DNA from: Planctomycetota bacterium
GTDB taxonomy: Bacteria > Planctomycetota > Planctomycetia > Planctomycetales > Planctomycetaceae
DNA: 50,296 bases
Assembly (NCBI GenBank): GCA_003670925.1
Contig: QWQG01000040.1
Span: 1-50,296 of the forward strand
Reading direction: 5' to 3'
In this document: positions 42,478 to 50,296 of the stretch, piece after piece
How the letters are laid out: each line of letters opens with the position of its first letter
Position numbering within the stretch: the stretch's first letter is position 1
The notes under the pieces: model-generated
What the model saw: the letters and a program-made list of their open reading frames with translations, nothing else
What the model was told of the DNA's origin: nothing
Database searches by the model: none
Translations under genes and position numbers: made by a program

Positions 42478-45291
42478 ATGAACAATTCTGCTCCGATCAG
42501 GTTTTTACTCCTGTGGGTCGCGTTAGGTGCACCCTCATTTGCCGCTGATGGCATTATCGTACCTGCATATCAGCGATTTCGTGCTGACCATTTGAATTCG
42601 GTGGATGCTGGGCGACTTCTGATTTCGGAACTCAATTGTCAGTCGTGTCACGGCACGTTTTCGGGTGAAGTACTGCCGCCTCGCCAAGCACCGATTCTGA
42701 CAAAGATCGGGGAACGAACGAATGCGGAATATTTGCAGAAATTCATTCACGATCCTCAGGCACTCAAGCCGGGAACAGCAATGCCGAGTATGGCGCGTCT
42801 GAAGTCCGAGATTGTGATGTCAGAGGCCATCGCTGCTTTTCTGACGCAGGGGACAACTTGGCGTCCGGCGGGAGTAAGCATTGGAGCCGTGCGACGTGGT
42901 GAGGCACTCTTTCATACGGTCGGCTGTGCTGCGTGTCATGGTGATCAGCGAGATGTCGCCGTGATCGAAGCGATTCGCAAGGGTCTCACCTCGCTGCCAG
43001 CACAGGCAGACGAAGAGGAAGACGAGCCTGCGAAGAAAGTGGCGTCCGATGCCAGCTATGCCACGCCTGACTTCGCGATGCCGCTAGGGAAACTGGACGA
43101 CAAGTACACGTTGTCCAGTCTGATCACTTTCCTGCAGGATCCGCACGCCGTGCGTCCGTCCGGAAGAATGCCATCGTTGAATCTAAAACCTGAAGAAGCA
43201 AGAGACATCGCCAGCTATTTGCTGAAGAACGTCAAGGTGAAGGCCAATATTCATTTTGAGCATTACGAAGGCGACTGGGGAAGCGTGCCCGATTTTTTAC
43301 AACTGACTCCGACAGACTCCGGCGAGGCGACGGACTTTTCGGTCAGTGCATCACCCAAAACTGACGCATTCGGGCTTCGGTTTACCGGCTTTCTGCAGAT
43401 CCCGACGGACGGAGACTTCAGGTTTTTCCTAAGCTCCGACGATGGTTCAAAACTACTGATCGACGGTACGGTTGTGGTCGACCATGATGGTGTGCACCCA
43501 CCCGGATTTCAAGACGGCGTGGCGACACTCAAATCGGGACCGCACGATGTGGTGGTGGAATACTTCGAGGCTGGTGGAGGCGAAGAGCTGCTTGTTGAAA
43601 TCGAAGGACCGAACATGCCTCGTCAACCAATGGCGGGGTTCGTTACGCTCACACAGGAAGTCGACACAGCGGCAGAAGATGTTGCAGCTGTTGCGTCACC
43701 AGAATTGATCGAACAAGGCCGTCAACTATTCGCCTCGTTGGGTTGTGCTGCCTGCCATCAGTTTGGCGATGGCGAACAGAGGATTGCGTGGACCGGCAAG
43801 GCACCGCAGTTCGCCAACCTGAAAACCAGCGGCGGTTGCCTCGCGGAACAACCTGCAGTCAATGTCCCGCACTTTGTCCTGAGCCCTCGTCAACGAGACG
43901 ATATCACGGCGGCGATCTTGGCGTTGCGCGGCGTGAATGCCACGTCGAAAGTAGCATCTGCAAAGAGTGAGATCAACCAAATCTTGCTCACGATGAATTG
44001 CTACGCCTGTCATGCGCGGGGCAGCATTGGCGGTGTGTCCGAACCGATGACGCATGTTTTTGTCGGCAGCATTCCGGAAATGGGTGATGAAGGCCGCGTG
44101 CCGCCAGGACTGGATGGTGCCGGCGACAAACTCAACGAAGCCTGGCTCAAAACGATTCTGAACGAGGGTGCGAAAGATCGGCCCTACATGACGACGCGGA
44201 TGCCGAAGTTTGGCAACGCAGCAGCCGATGCTCTGGTACCGCGACTGATCGCCAGTGACCTGCAGGAATCTGTGGCTCCAATTGTGATGCCAGAAGCCGA
44301 TCACCGTGTCAAAGCCGATGCGCGATTGATGGTTGGTGACCAGGCATTGTCGTGCATCAAATGTCACACCTTTGAACAGTATGCGGCAACCGGAATTCAA
44401 TCGCTCGACATGACGACTATGACGCGGCGGCTGAGACGCGACTGGTTTCACCGTTATATGCGTGATCCGCAGCAGTATCGTCCGGGGACCCGAATGCCGG
44501 CCGCGTGGCCAAAAGGCCGGTCCGTGGTGCCCGACATTCTGGGGGGCGATGCGGGCGTGCAGATTGAAGCCATTTGGCAGTATCTGCTCGATGGCAATCG
44601 GGCGAGGATTCCGTCTGGATTGATGCGGGAATCCATTGAACTGATTCCTGCCGACAGGCCGCTGATCTATCGCAATTTCATTGAAGGACTGTCGCCGCGC
44701 GGGATCGCAGTCGGGTTTCGGGAGAAAGCTCATTTCGCCTGGGATGCTGAACACATGACCCCGCGTCTGATCTGGCACGGCGGGTTCATTGATGCATCAA
44801 AGCATTGGGTGGATCGCGGACCGGGGAATCAGACTCCGCTGGGGGACCATATCATGACACTGCCTGCGGGACCACCGCTCGCCACGCTGGTGTCGCTTGA
44901 TGAACCGTGGCCGGACAAGTCGCCTCGTGAAAACGGATTTCATTTCAGGGGCTACACGCTGGATGCGGCTGGCGTGCCGGCCTTCAAGTATCAATGGAAT
45001 GACGTCAGTGTTACGGATTCACTGCAGCCGTTTATGGCAAGTCCTGACAACGGTCTGCAGCGGACAGTGATGGTCAAGTCGTCAGCACGTTTGGAAAATG
45101 TGTATTTGCGAATCGCCGCTGGTCCGAAGATTGAAGCTGTCGATGGCGTGTTTGTGACAAATGGAATACAGCTGAAGTTTGACGAGTACGAACCGGTGAT
45201 TCGGACGATTGGTGGCCATCAGGAATTGCTGGTCCCGGTGCAACTCAACGCCGACGGCAGGGCAATCATTCGTTATTCGATCGTCTGGTGA
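42478..45291 (+). CDS. Exported penta-haem cytochrome c / PA14 protein
   Basis: 937 residues with a signal peptide (F-L-L-L-W-V-A-L-G-A-P-S-F-A-A). Five C-x-x-C-H haem-attachment sites: C54-Q-S-C-H, C150-A-A-C-H, C423-A-A-C-H, C508-Y-A-C-H and C626-I-K-C-H. A PA14-type carbohydrate-binding domain (~262-388, G-F-L-Q-I-P-T-D-G-D-F-R-F-F and S-D-D-G-S-K-L-L-I-D-G) is inserted after the second site. Met-containing G-T-A-M-P and G-R-M-P segments supply likely distal ligands. It should be a periplasmic electron carrier, perhaps serving sugar oxidation with the beta-propeller protein encoded downstream; the pairing is an inference from gene order. Confidence 0.88.
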   Translation: MNNSAPIRFLLLWVALGAPSFAADGIIVPAYQRFRADHLNSVDAGRLLISELNCQSCHGTFSGEVLPPRQAPILTKIGERTNAEYLQKFIHDPQALKPGTAMPSMARLKSEIVMSEAIAAFLTQGTTWRPAGVSIGAVRRGEALFHTVGCAACHGDQRDVAVIEAIRKGLTSLPAQADEEEDEPAKKVASDASYATPDFAMPLGKLDDKYTLSSLITFLQDPHAVRPSGRMPSLNLKPEEARDIASYLLKNVKVKANIHFEHYEGDWGSVPDFLQLTPTDSGEATDFSVSASPKTDAFGLRFTGFLQIPTDGDFRFFLSSDDGSKLLIDGTVVVDHDGVHPPGFQDGVATLKSGPHDVVVEYFEAGGGEELLVEIEGPNMPRQPMAGFVTLTQEVDTAAEDVAAVASPELIEQGRQLFASLGCAACHQFGDGEQRIAWTGKAPQFANLKTSGGCLAEQPAVNVPHFVLSPRQRDDITAAILALRGVNATSKVASAKSEINQILLTMNCYACHARGSIGGVSEPMTHVFVGSIPEMGDEGRVPPGLDGAGDKLNEAWLKTILNEGAKDRPYMTTRMPKFGNAAADALVPRLIASDLQESVAPIVMPEADHRVKADARLMVGDQALSCIKCHTFEQYAATGIQSLDMTTMTRRLRRDWFHRYMRDPQQYRPGTRMPAAWPKGRSVVPDILGGDAGVQIEAIWQYLLDGNRARIPSGLMRESIELIPADRPLIYRNFIEGLSPRGIAVGFREKAHFAWDAEHMTPRLIWHGGFIDASKHWVDRGPGNQTPLGDHIMTLPAGPPLATLVSLDEPWPDKSPRENGFHFRGYTLDAAGVPAFKYQWNDVSVTDSLQPFMASPDNGLQRTVMVKSSARLENVYLRIAAGPKIEAVDGVFVTNGIQLKFDEYEPVIRTIGGHQELLVPVQLNADGRAIIRYSIVW

Positions 45292-45302
45292 TGCGACTCC
45301 GT

Positions 45303-45337
45303 GTAGGGTGTGTTTCGCTTCGCTGCACACAGCCTAC
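45303..45337. repeat. 35-base imperfect palindrome between paired genes
   Basis: GTAGG...GTGTG pairs with CACAC...CCTAC around a central CGCTTCGC, forming a hairpin in the 87-base gap between the cytochrome and propeller genes. No T-run follows. It has no sequence in common with the 25-bp family beyond its GTAGG opening. Confidence 0.55.
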
Positions 45338-45378
45338 AGGTCTCTGGCGTCGAAAAAAAATCTTGTGAAAGTCTATTC

Positions 45379-46851
45379 ATGCGAATCACGTTAATTATCG
45401 CCAGCTTTCTCCTGCTAACGTCATCCAACTGTCTCCGCGCACAGGACTCCGCCGCGCCAACGGAAGAAGACTTCTATCCGCTCACCAAATTCCAGATTCC
45501 GAAGGGCATCGTGCTGGAAGCGGGAGCGATCGAGCCGCTGCCTGACGGCACACTGGCGATTGCCACACGACGGGGAGACATTTATCGGGTATCGAATGCT
45601 TGGGGCGATGATCCGGCAGCGGCGACGTTCGAACTGTATGCTCAGGGCATGCACGAAATTCTTGGCCTGAGTTACAGAGATGGCTGGCTCTATGCCACGC
45701 AGCGTTGTGAAGTGACACGATTGCGAGATACTGACAATGATGGACAAGCTGATGATTTCGAAACGTTCAACGACAGTTGGAGCATCAACGGCGACTATCA
45801 CGAGTACGCGTTTGGTTCGCCATTCGACAAGGATGGCAATATGTGGGTGGTGTTGTGCCTGACGGGTTCATTTAACAGTGATTGCCCATGGCGTGGCTGG
45901 GCGTTGCGGATCGATGCGTCCGGCAAAACGATCCCGACGTGCAGCGGAATTCGCTCACCTGGTGGGATGGGCTTCAATGCCGAAGGCGACGTCTTCTATA
46001 CCGACAATCAGGGCCCGTGGAACGGCACGTGTAGCCTGAAATGGCTGCGTCCAAATTCATTTCAGGGGCATCCGGGCGGCAATCGCTGGTTTTCACTGAC
46101 GGACGGCGGCAAGGATGCGGCACCGCAGGAACCACTGAGTGGCAGTCGGATTATGACCGAAGCGGACAAAATTCCGGAATACGAGCCCCCTGTAATTTTG
46201 TTTCCGTATCAGAAAATGGGGCAGAGCGCCAGCGGTATCGCGTGCGATGTGAGTCACGGGAAATTCGGCCCGTTTGAAAATCAATTGTTTGTGGGTGACG
46301 TGACGCACAGCACAGTCATGCGTTGCTTCGTCGAAAAAATTAACGGCCACTATCAGGGAGCCTGCTTTCCATTTCGTGAAGGGATCAGCTCAGGCACACT
46401 GGCACTGCGAATGACGGACGACGCCACGATGTTTGTGGGAGGCACGAACCGTGGCTGGGGCTCGCGGGGTACGAAACCATTCTCGCTGGAACGCCTCCGC
46501 TGGTCGGGGAAAATGCCATTTGAAATTCAGGAAATGCGGGCTCAGTCAGACGGGTTTGAACTCACGTTTACCGAACCTGTGGATCCTGAGATCGCGCGGA
46601 AGCCCGAAACATGGACGATGGAAACGTACTGTTACATTTTTCAGTCATCGTACGGCAGTCCGGAAGTTGATCATACCAAACCGCTCATCACGCAGATTGA
46701 TGTTGCTGCCGACGGCCGATCAGTGCGTCTGAAAATCGATGGCCTGCAACGCGGACACATTCACGAACTGCACGCCGATGGCTTGAGATCCACCACCGGC
46801 ATTCCTCTGCTGCACCCTGTCGCGTATTACACGTTGAACTACATACCGTAG
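45379..46851 (+). CDS. Exported beta-propeller (sorbosone dehydrogenase-like) protein
   Basis: About 490 residues from ATG 45379, chosen because it begins a signal peptide ([14 protein letters not shown]); the frame is open further upstream only through the palindrome region. Repeated [16 protein letters not shown] and [15 protein letters not shown] segments fit the soluble quinoprotein glucose/sorbosone dehydrogenase-like propellers common in planctomycetes. PQQ binding is not demonstrable by eye. With the penta-haem protein just upstream, it could be an oxidoreductase whose electrons pass to that cytochrome; this is inferred. Confidence 0.78.
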   Translation: MRITLIIASFLLLTSSNCLRAQDSAAPTEEDFYPLTKFQIPKGIVLEAGAIEPLPDGTLAIATRRGDIYRVSNAWGDDPAAATFELYAQGMHEILGLSYRDGWLYATQRCEVTRLRDTDNDGQADDFETFNDSWSINGDYHEYAFGSPFDKDGNMWVVLCLTGSFNSDCPWRGWALRIDASGKTIPTCSGIRSPGGMGFNAEGDVFYTDNQGPWNGTCSLKWLRPNSFQGHPGGNRWFSLTDGGKDAAPQEPLSGSRIMTEADKIPEYEPPVILFPYQKMGQSASGIACDVSHGKFGPFENQLFVGDVTHSTVMRCFVEKINGHYQGACFPFREGISSGTLALRMTDDATMFVGGTNRGWGSRGTKPFSLERLRWSGKMPFEIQEMRAQSDGFELTFTEPVDPEIARKPETWTMETYCYIFQSSYGSPEVDHTKPLITQIDVAADGRSVRLKIDGLQRGHIHELHADGLRSTTGIPLLHPVAYYTLNYIP

Positions 46852-46864
46852 ATGGGAGCGAACA

Positions 46865-47206
46865 ATGGGACTTCTGGCCGGCACAAAATTCGATCGACCC
46901 CCGCATTGTGATCGCTGTGAAAAATTGGAAGCTGAGTGTACCTGTTCGCCGCTGGAACCAGTGCGAACGCCGCCCGGAAAACAGACCGCCCGGATTGCTG
47001 TGGAAAAGCGCAAGCACGGGCGCATGATAACAGTCATTCGCGGGTTGGCGGCGGAGGACACAGACCTACCATCGCTGCTCAAACGTCTGAAGAATGCCTG
47101 CGGAGCGGGCGGGACGATCACAGACGATAGTTTGGAAATTCAGGGGACTCAGGCAGATCGAGTGCGGACAGAATTGCAGACAATCGGGTATAAAGTGAGA
47201 GGGTGA
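46865..47206 (+). CDS. SUI1/YciH-family translation factor-like protein
   Basis: 113 residues with GGGAG upstream of the ATG. The C-terminal two-thirds match the eIF1/SUI1 fold of YciH proteins: V-E-K-R-K-H-G-R-M-I-T-V-I-R-G-L, L-P-S-L-L-K-R-L-K-N-A-C-G-A-G-G-T-I and E-I-Q-G-T-Q-A-D-R-V. The N-terminus has C15, C18, C25 and C27, a possible small metal-binding knuckle that I do not associate with YciH. YciH influences start-site fidelity in E. coli. Tightly spaced after the propeller gene, but the link is probably accidental. Confidence 0.85.
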   Translation: MGLLAGTKFDRPPHCDRCEKLEAECTCSPLEPVRTPPGKQTARIAVEKRKHGRMITVIRGLAAEDTDLPSLLKRLKNACGAGGTITDDSLEIQGTQADRVRTELQTIGYKVRG

Positions 47207-47290
47207 ATCGTAGCTCAGTTCTCCGCCGAAGGAGATTCCTGTCAGCGCACGATAAAAACAAGCGATCCAAGCTTATGGAGACAGCATGCT

Positions 47291-48070
47291 ATGAAAACAA
47301 TCACTCTTCCGATCTTCATCCTACTTCTCGCAGCGTTCTGCTCCCGATCAACGGCACTCGCAGTTGAAGAGCCGGACGACGCGACTAAGGCTCCGACGGT
47401 CGTCGATGAAAGCCGCTACGAAAACCGTCTGGATCACGATCCGAACGGTATCGGCAAGTTCTACATGGGCCGTGAGATTGCGCATGTGATGGGTTTCGGG
47501 CCGGGGGGGCAGGGGGCGGACTGGTTGGAACGATCCACGCGCGAAGAAGAGGAACGTCTGGTGTTGCTGGTGCGTTCGCTGCAGTTGAAGCCAGGTGAAG
47601 TAGTAGCCGACATTGGTTCTGGCAGTGGAGTGATCGCACTTCGCATGTCCGAACAGTTATTGCCGGATGGCAAAGTTTTCGCGGTGGATGTGCAGGATGA
47701 AATGCTGGAACGTCTGAAAGCCAACTGCGAACGCTTTGGTATCAAAAACATCGAACCGGTGAAGGGAACGCAGTACAAGACTGGATTAAAACCGGCAAGC
47801 GTGGATATGGCCATCATGGTGGATGTGTACCATGAGTTCGAATTTCCGCACGAAATGATGACTGATATAGCCAAGGCGATGAAACCCGGTGGACGCGTGG
47901 TGCTTGTAGAATACCGCAAGGAAGATCCGACGGTGCCCATCAAAGAAATTCACAAGTTGTCGCAGGGTCAGGCGAAGAAGGAAGTTGAGCAGGCGGAGTT
48001 CGGTCTGCGGTGGACAGAGACAATTCATGTTTTGCCGCGCCAGCATATTCTCATATTCACAAAACAGTAG
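47291..48070 (+). CDS. Class I SAM-dependent methyltransferase with a signal peptide
   Basis: 259 residues. A clear signal peptide (I-F-I-L-L-L-A-A-F-C-S-R-S-T-A-L-A) precedes a Rossmann methyltransferase: motif I V-V-A-D-I-G-S-G-S-G at 104-113, V-F-A-V-D-V-Q at the end of strand 2, a D-V-Y-H-E-F-E-F motif and M-K-P-G-G-R-V-V-L-V-E-Y. The family includes ubiquinone/menaquinone and small-molecule methyltransferases. Export is odd because SAM is cytoplasmic; such secreted methyltransferases recur in planctomycetes and their role is unclear. GGAG lies 10 bases before the ATG. The stop TAG is supplied by palindromic repeat copy 3. Confidence 0.85.
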   Translation: MKTITLPIFILLLAAFCSRSTALAVEEPDDATKAPTVVDESRYENRLDHDPNGIGKFYMGREIAHVMGFGPGGQGADWLERSTREEEERLVLLVRSLQLKPGEVVADIGSGSGVIALRMSEQLLPDGKVFAVDVQDEMLERLKANCERFGIKNIEPVKGTQYKTGLKPASVDMAIMVDVYHEFEFPHEMMTDIAKAMKPGGRVVLVEYRKEDPTVPIKEIHKLSQGQAKKEVEQAEFGLRWTETIHVLPRQHILIFTKQ

Positions 48071-48091
48071 GATGGACATTCATGTCCGTCG
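48067..48091 (+). repeat. 25-bp palindromic repeat, copy 3
   Basis: Same sequence as copy 1: GTAGGATGG, core GGACATTCATGTCC, then CGTCG. Its TAG (48068-48070) ends the methyltransferase gene, and its last base starts the GGAG ribosome binding site (48091-48094 region) of the next gene. Confidence 0.85.
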
Positions 48092-48102
48092 GAGTTTCAG
48101 CT

Positions 48103-48414
48103 ATGGACCGGACTACGCTGCGAGGCGTTGCGTTTTGGACGGCGGTGATCACCTCCCTGATCGGTTTGATGATTCGTGCTATGTATGCGTTAATACCGTT
48201 TGCGACTTTCGGCCTAGACCTTTCGAGTGTCTACAAATTGATGGGGGTCGTTAGTCTCTTCGTGGAAGGCCTGAGCAGCGGATCATTGTTGTTGTTCCTC
48301 GGCCTCGTCCACTACGACCTGATGACCGCCCAGCGACTTTCGGAACATGCCCGTGACTATCTGATCCGTGATCTGACGCAGTCGTCTCAGGAAAATAAAT
48401 CGAATCATGGTTGA
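48103..48414 (+). CDS. Small membrane protein, unknown
   Basis: 103 residues, two or three hydrophobic segments ([25 protein letters not shown] and S-L-L-L-F-L-G-L-V) and a polar C-terminus. The start at 48103 has GGAG eight bases upstream; an ATG at 48082 inside the repeat is less likely. It overlaps the next gene by 8 bases, so the two are probably translated together. No family recognised. Confidence 0.65.
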   Translation: MDRTTLRGVAFWTAVITSLIGLMIRAMYALIPFATFGLDLSSVYKLMGVVSLFVEGLSSGSLLLFLGLVHYDLMTAQRLSEHARDYLIRDLTQSSQENKSNHG

Positions 48415-49282
48415 GAACCTGCCGTATGAGACCGTTCGTCACAAAGCGCTGACAATCGATGGCTACTCCCGCGCGGCCGTGCAGAGCTATTGGCGCGTCG
48501 CGGAACTGAAGATCGGATTTGAATTGGGAGCCAGTCCGTGGGCCTTCATGGGGACTCAGTACTTTCTGGTCACACACGCGCATCTCGACCATCTGGCCGC
48601 CTTGCCCGTGTATGTCGCACGGCGGCGCATGATGAAAATGGAACCGCCCACGATTTATCTGCCGGAAGAGGTCGTCGATCCCGTCTGGGCCATGCTCAAA
48701 GCATGGCAGAAACTGGATCGCGGTCGCATGAATTGCGAACTCGTCGGTGTCAAGAGCGGCGATGTGCTGACGTTGTCGCGCGAACATCGTGTGGCGGTGT
48801 ATTCGACGACGCATACCGTGCCGTCGGTCGGCTACATCGTGTACGACGTGCGGAAAAAGCTGAAGCCCGAGTTCCACGGTCTCAAAGGTGATCAGATTCG
48901 CGACCTGAAATTTCAGGGGATCGAAGTGGCCGCAGAATCCTTGACGCCGATTCTGGCCTTCACCGGAGACACGTCACCGGCTGGTCTTGATGAGCATCCC
49001 GACAATTTTACGGCAGAAGTGCTGATCACGGAGATGACGTTTTTTCGTCCCGAACATCGCAAAGAAAAGATCCACAAGTTCGGCCACATGCATCTGGATG
49101 ACATCATTGAACGTGCCGACAGGTTTCAGAATCAACTGATCATTCTGGCGCATCTGAGTACGAGGACACACGATGCAGAAGCGAAACGTCGTCTGGATCA
49201 GCAATTGCCGCCATCACTGCGAAATCGCGTGCTGCTGTGGAAGCAAGGTGATCGGCCACAATACGTGCCGCAGGAAAAGTGA
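48407..49282 (+). CDS. MBL-fold metallo-hydrolase (RNase Z-like)
   Basis: 291 residues. The metal-binding motif H-A-H-L-D-H-L is at 57-63 with T56 before it; later ligands are the His in [10 protein letters not shown], the Asp in F-T-G-D-T-S-P and the His in I-L-A-H-L-S-T-R. The order and the G-D-T segment resemble RNase Z and related cyclic-nucleotide or lactonase-type MBL enzymes. It lacks an obvious RNase Z exosite arm, so I call it RNase Z-like only. It overlaps the small membrane protein gene by 8 bases. Confidence 0.8.
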   Translation: MVENLPYETVRHKALTIDGYSRAAVQSYWRVAELKIGFELGASPWAFMGTQYFLVTHAHLDHLAALPVYVARRRMMKMEPPTIYLPEEVVDPVWAMLKAWQKLDRGRMNCELVGVKSGDVLTLSREHRVAVYSTTHTVPSVGYIVYDVRKKLKPEFHGLKGDQIRDLKFQGIEVAAESLTPILAFTGDTSPAGLDEHPDNFTAEVLITEMTFFRPEHRKEKIHKFGHMHLDDIIERADRFQNQLIILAHLSTRTHDAEAKRRLDQQLPPSLRNRVLLWKQGDRPQYVPQEK

Positions 49283-49855
49283 CCGCGCAACAAGAAACTC
49301 AGCAGGACGGCAGTAAGAATCTACCTGCACACCTCAGTTCCAGCCCTAGATTGGCCAACACCACCTCTGCCGGTGTTACTATCAGCTGCCGTTCGCTTTA
49401 CCGGCACCATATTCTGTTGTGTTTGTGCTTCCTGAGTTGTTTCGTGGCTAGAAAAGGCCCCTGTTTCATGCGTATTCGAATGGATGAAACGTTGTGGACC
49501 ACCCACGATCATGGCGCTCCTCCCTCGCCTTGAAGTCAAGCCCGGCGTCTCGCAAATCATTGTTGCCGTTGACGGCTCCACGGATCGAACTTCCGACGAA
49601 CTTGCACCGTGGCAAGTGCAAGCTGGTTTCAACACAGGAACTCGATGGTTGAATGTTGATTTGCCGTCTGTCGTGCAGTGTGTCAAGACTAAATGGTGGT
49701 GTTAAGGCTCCACCTCGAGATCTGGGCTATCCTGGAGCGTAGAGTTTTTGTGTTTACTGACAACAAATCAGTCTAGACTCGAAGAAGGAGAGATTAGACT
49801 GAATCGGGTTTTGTTACTTCTTTCATGAGGTGCGACATGCTTTTTGATTGCATGT
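49283..49855. other. Intergenic region without a convincing gene
   Basis: No frame on either strand shows both a plausible start and recognisable family features. A short frame at 49484-49705 contains V-A-V-D-G-S-T-D-R-T, reminiscent of family-2 glycosyltransferases, but is too short and isolated. GAAGGAGAG at 49782-49790 is a ribosome-binding-like sequence without a start at proper distance. A promoter for the Cys-rich ORF may lie here. Confidence 0.3.
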
Positions 49856-50107
49856 ATGAGTGTGGCGGGCGAATTGCCCGGCATGTTGATGGACCGCAAT
49901 GGGCAGACGGCGGTCACCGGAATGGCATGCGGGCAGTCCCCTTCAACTACAGGACAAGGACTTTGTGCCGTCGCGGCAGTCACCTGTGCTACAGTTCCGA
50001 CGACGAGACCGGGGCAAGGCCCTGATTGTGCTGTGCCCGGTGCTGCTTGCGCTGCATGTGCCGGAGCACATATAATCCTAGTGGAACACATTATTGCTTT
50101 CTTGTAA
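49856..50107 (+). CDS. Small cysteine-rich protein, unknown
   Basis: 83 residues from ATG 49856 (TTG 49844 is an alternative). Rich in Gly, Ala, Pro and Thr with seven cysteines spread from about residue 25 onward, including V-T-C-A-T-V-P-T-T, G-P-D-C-A-V-P-G-A-A-C-A-A-C-A-G and a hydrophobic tail I-I-L-V-E-H-I-I-A-F-L. No signal peptide. Codon choice looks gene-like, but no homologue comes to mind and an overlapping frame is also open, so it may not be real. Confidence 0.35.
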   Translation: MSVAGELPGMLMDRNGQTAVTGMACGQSPSTTGQGLCAVAAVTCATVPTTRPGQGPDCAVPGAACAACAGAHIILVEHIIAFL

Positions 50108-50159
50108 CTTCGCCCTATTGTTTGAGGTGCTGAAGACCAAGGGGAAGACTACGGTGGTG

Positions 50160-50184
50160 CGTCGGACAAGAATGTCCAACCTAC
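50160..50184 (-). repeat. 25-bp palindromic repeat, variant copy 4
   Basis: On the minus strand it reads GTAGGTTGG with core GGACATTCTTGTCC, differing from the other copies at a few positions. No minus-strand gene ends at its TAG; instead the ATG within the palindrome on the plus strand (50172) starts an open frame. Confidence 0.75.
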
Positions 50185-50296
50185 GAAAACGCCGACTCGC
50201 CTTCGAAGAAATCAGGCAACGTGTGGAAAAACTAAAAGCACGCGATCAAATTCGCCTTCATCATATTTTTGATGATGAGCAGATTCATCAGATGTG
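50172..50296 (+). CDS. Partial ORF running off the window
   Basis: 41 codons, open to the window end, beginning inside palindromic repeat copy 4. The peptide is strongly basic and helical (R-K-R-R-L-A-F-E-E-I-R, then V-E-K-L-K-A-R-D-Q-I-R-L-H). It could be the N-terminus of a DNA-binding protein or transposase, but nothing is decisive and the first codons may be repeat sequence rather than gene. Confidence 0.35.
   Translation, partial: MSNLRKRRLAFEEIRQRVEKLKARDQIRLHHIFDDEQIHQM

Noticed and set aside
43726-44778. 350-codon minus-strand frame over the penta-haem gene
   Set aside because: His/Arg-rich shadow; the plus strand has C-x-x-C-H sites and a signal peptide.
49321-49686. 121-codon minus-strand frame, Thr/Ser-rich
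   Set aside because: No start signal or domain, and composition typical of a non-coding frame.
49484-49705. Short frame with V-A-V-D-G-S-T-D-R-T, like a family-2 glycosyltransferase loop
   Set aside because: Only this motif matches; no further GT2 sequence before or after, and the frame is 73 codons. Possibly a remnant, but not supportable as a gene.
1-50296. tRNA, rRNA, CRISPR or riboswitch signals
   Set aside because: No cloverleaf-like, direct-repeat/spacer or known riboswitch pattern recognised on either strand by eye.

Overview
The window reads as a chromosomal segment of a member of the Planctomycetota (order Planctomycetales, genus not determinable by eye). The main evidence is a set of families largely confined to that phylum: a DUF1549/DUF1553 cytochrome-type protein, a PPC-domain exported protein, a twin-arginine DUF1501 protein, a multi-haem/PA14 protein and an SGNH-DUF1080 fusion. 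A leaderless-peptidase Tad locus, giant exported proteins of unknown function and many intergenic palindromes point the same way. I saw no rRNA, tRNA, CRISPR array or prophage.

Layout. (1) 1-2.5 kb is a decayed accessory patch: an intact DUF104-type antitoxin next to a 13-codon stub of a PIN toxin, a second antitoxin/ParE-RelE pair carrying three in-frame stops, and a pRiA4b-ORF3-like gene cut short inside its domain. (2) 2.5-9.9 kb is housekeeping: mogA on the minus strand, then the complete 2-oxoglutarate dehydrogenase complex sucA-sucB-lpdA (E1-E2-E3), then uppP. (3) 9.8-20.5 kb, minus strand: suhB, a 1121-residue and a ~2165-residue membrane-anchored exported protein; the larger runs antisense into the 3' end of uppP. 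(4) 20.7-28.2 kb: a Tad/Flp-type pilus locus, cpaA-tadE-cpaB-tadG-like-cpaF-tadB-tadC, without a visible secretin, TadZ or Flp pilin. (5) 28.6-32.8 kb: a membrane C39-like peptidase, a PncC/CinA-C amidase, a transmembrane Ser/Thr kinase and an unknown protein. (6) 33.0-39.7 kb: a DUF1549/1553 - PPC - DUF1501 operon into which a 0.65-kb IS200-like (REP-associated) element has been placed. (7) 39.7-50.3 kb: SGNH-DUF1080 esterase-like protein, tcdA, a penta-haem PA14 protein with a beta-propeller partner, an SUI1-like factor, an exported methyltransferase, a small membrane protein, an MBL hydrolase, a Cys-rich small ORF and a partial ORF at the edge.

Most interesting signals. A 25-bp palindromic repeat (core GGACATTCATGTCC) occurs four times. 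In all three copies that abut a gene end, the repeat itself supplies that gene's TAG stop codon. The IS200-like gene is flanked by three hairpin blocks upstream that are mirrored in reverse order downstream, and its HUH motif reads H-V-N. The ~2165-residue protein looks like two exported proteins joined through an internal membrane block, and its last ~45 residues are encoded antisense to uppP. The predicted secreted SAM-dependent methyltransferase and the orphan, mutation-riddled toxin-antitoxin genes also deserve checking.
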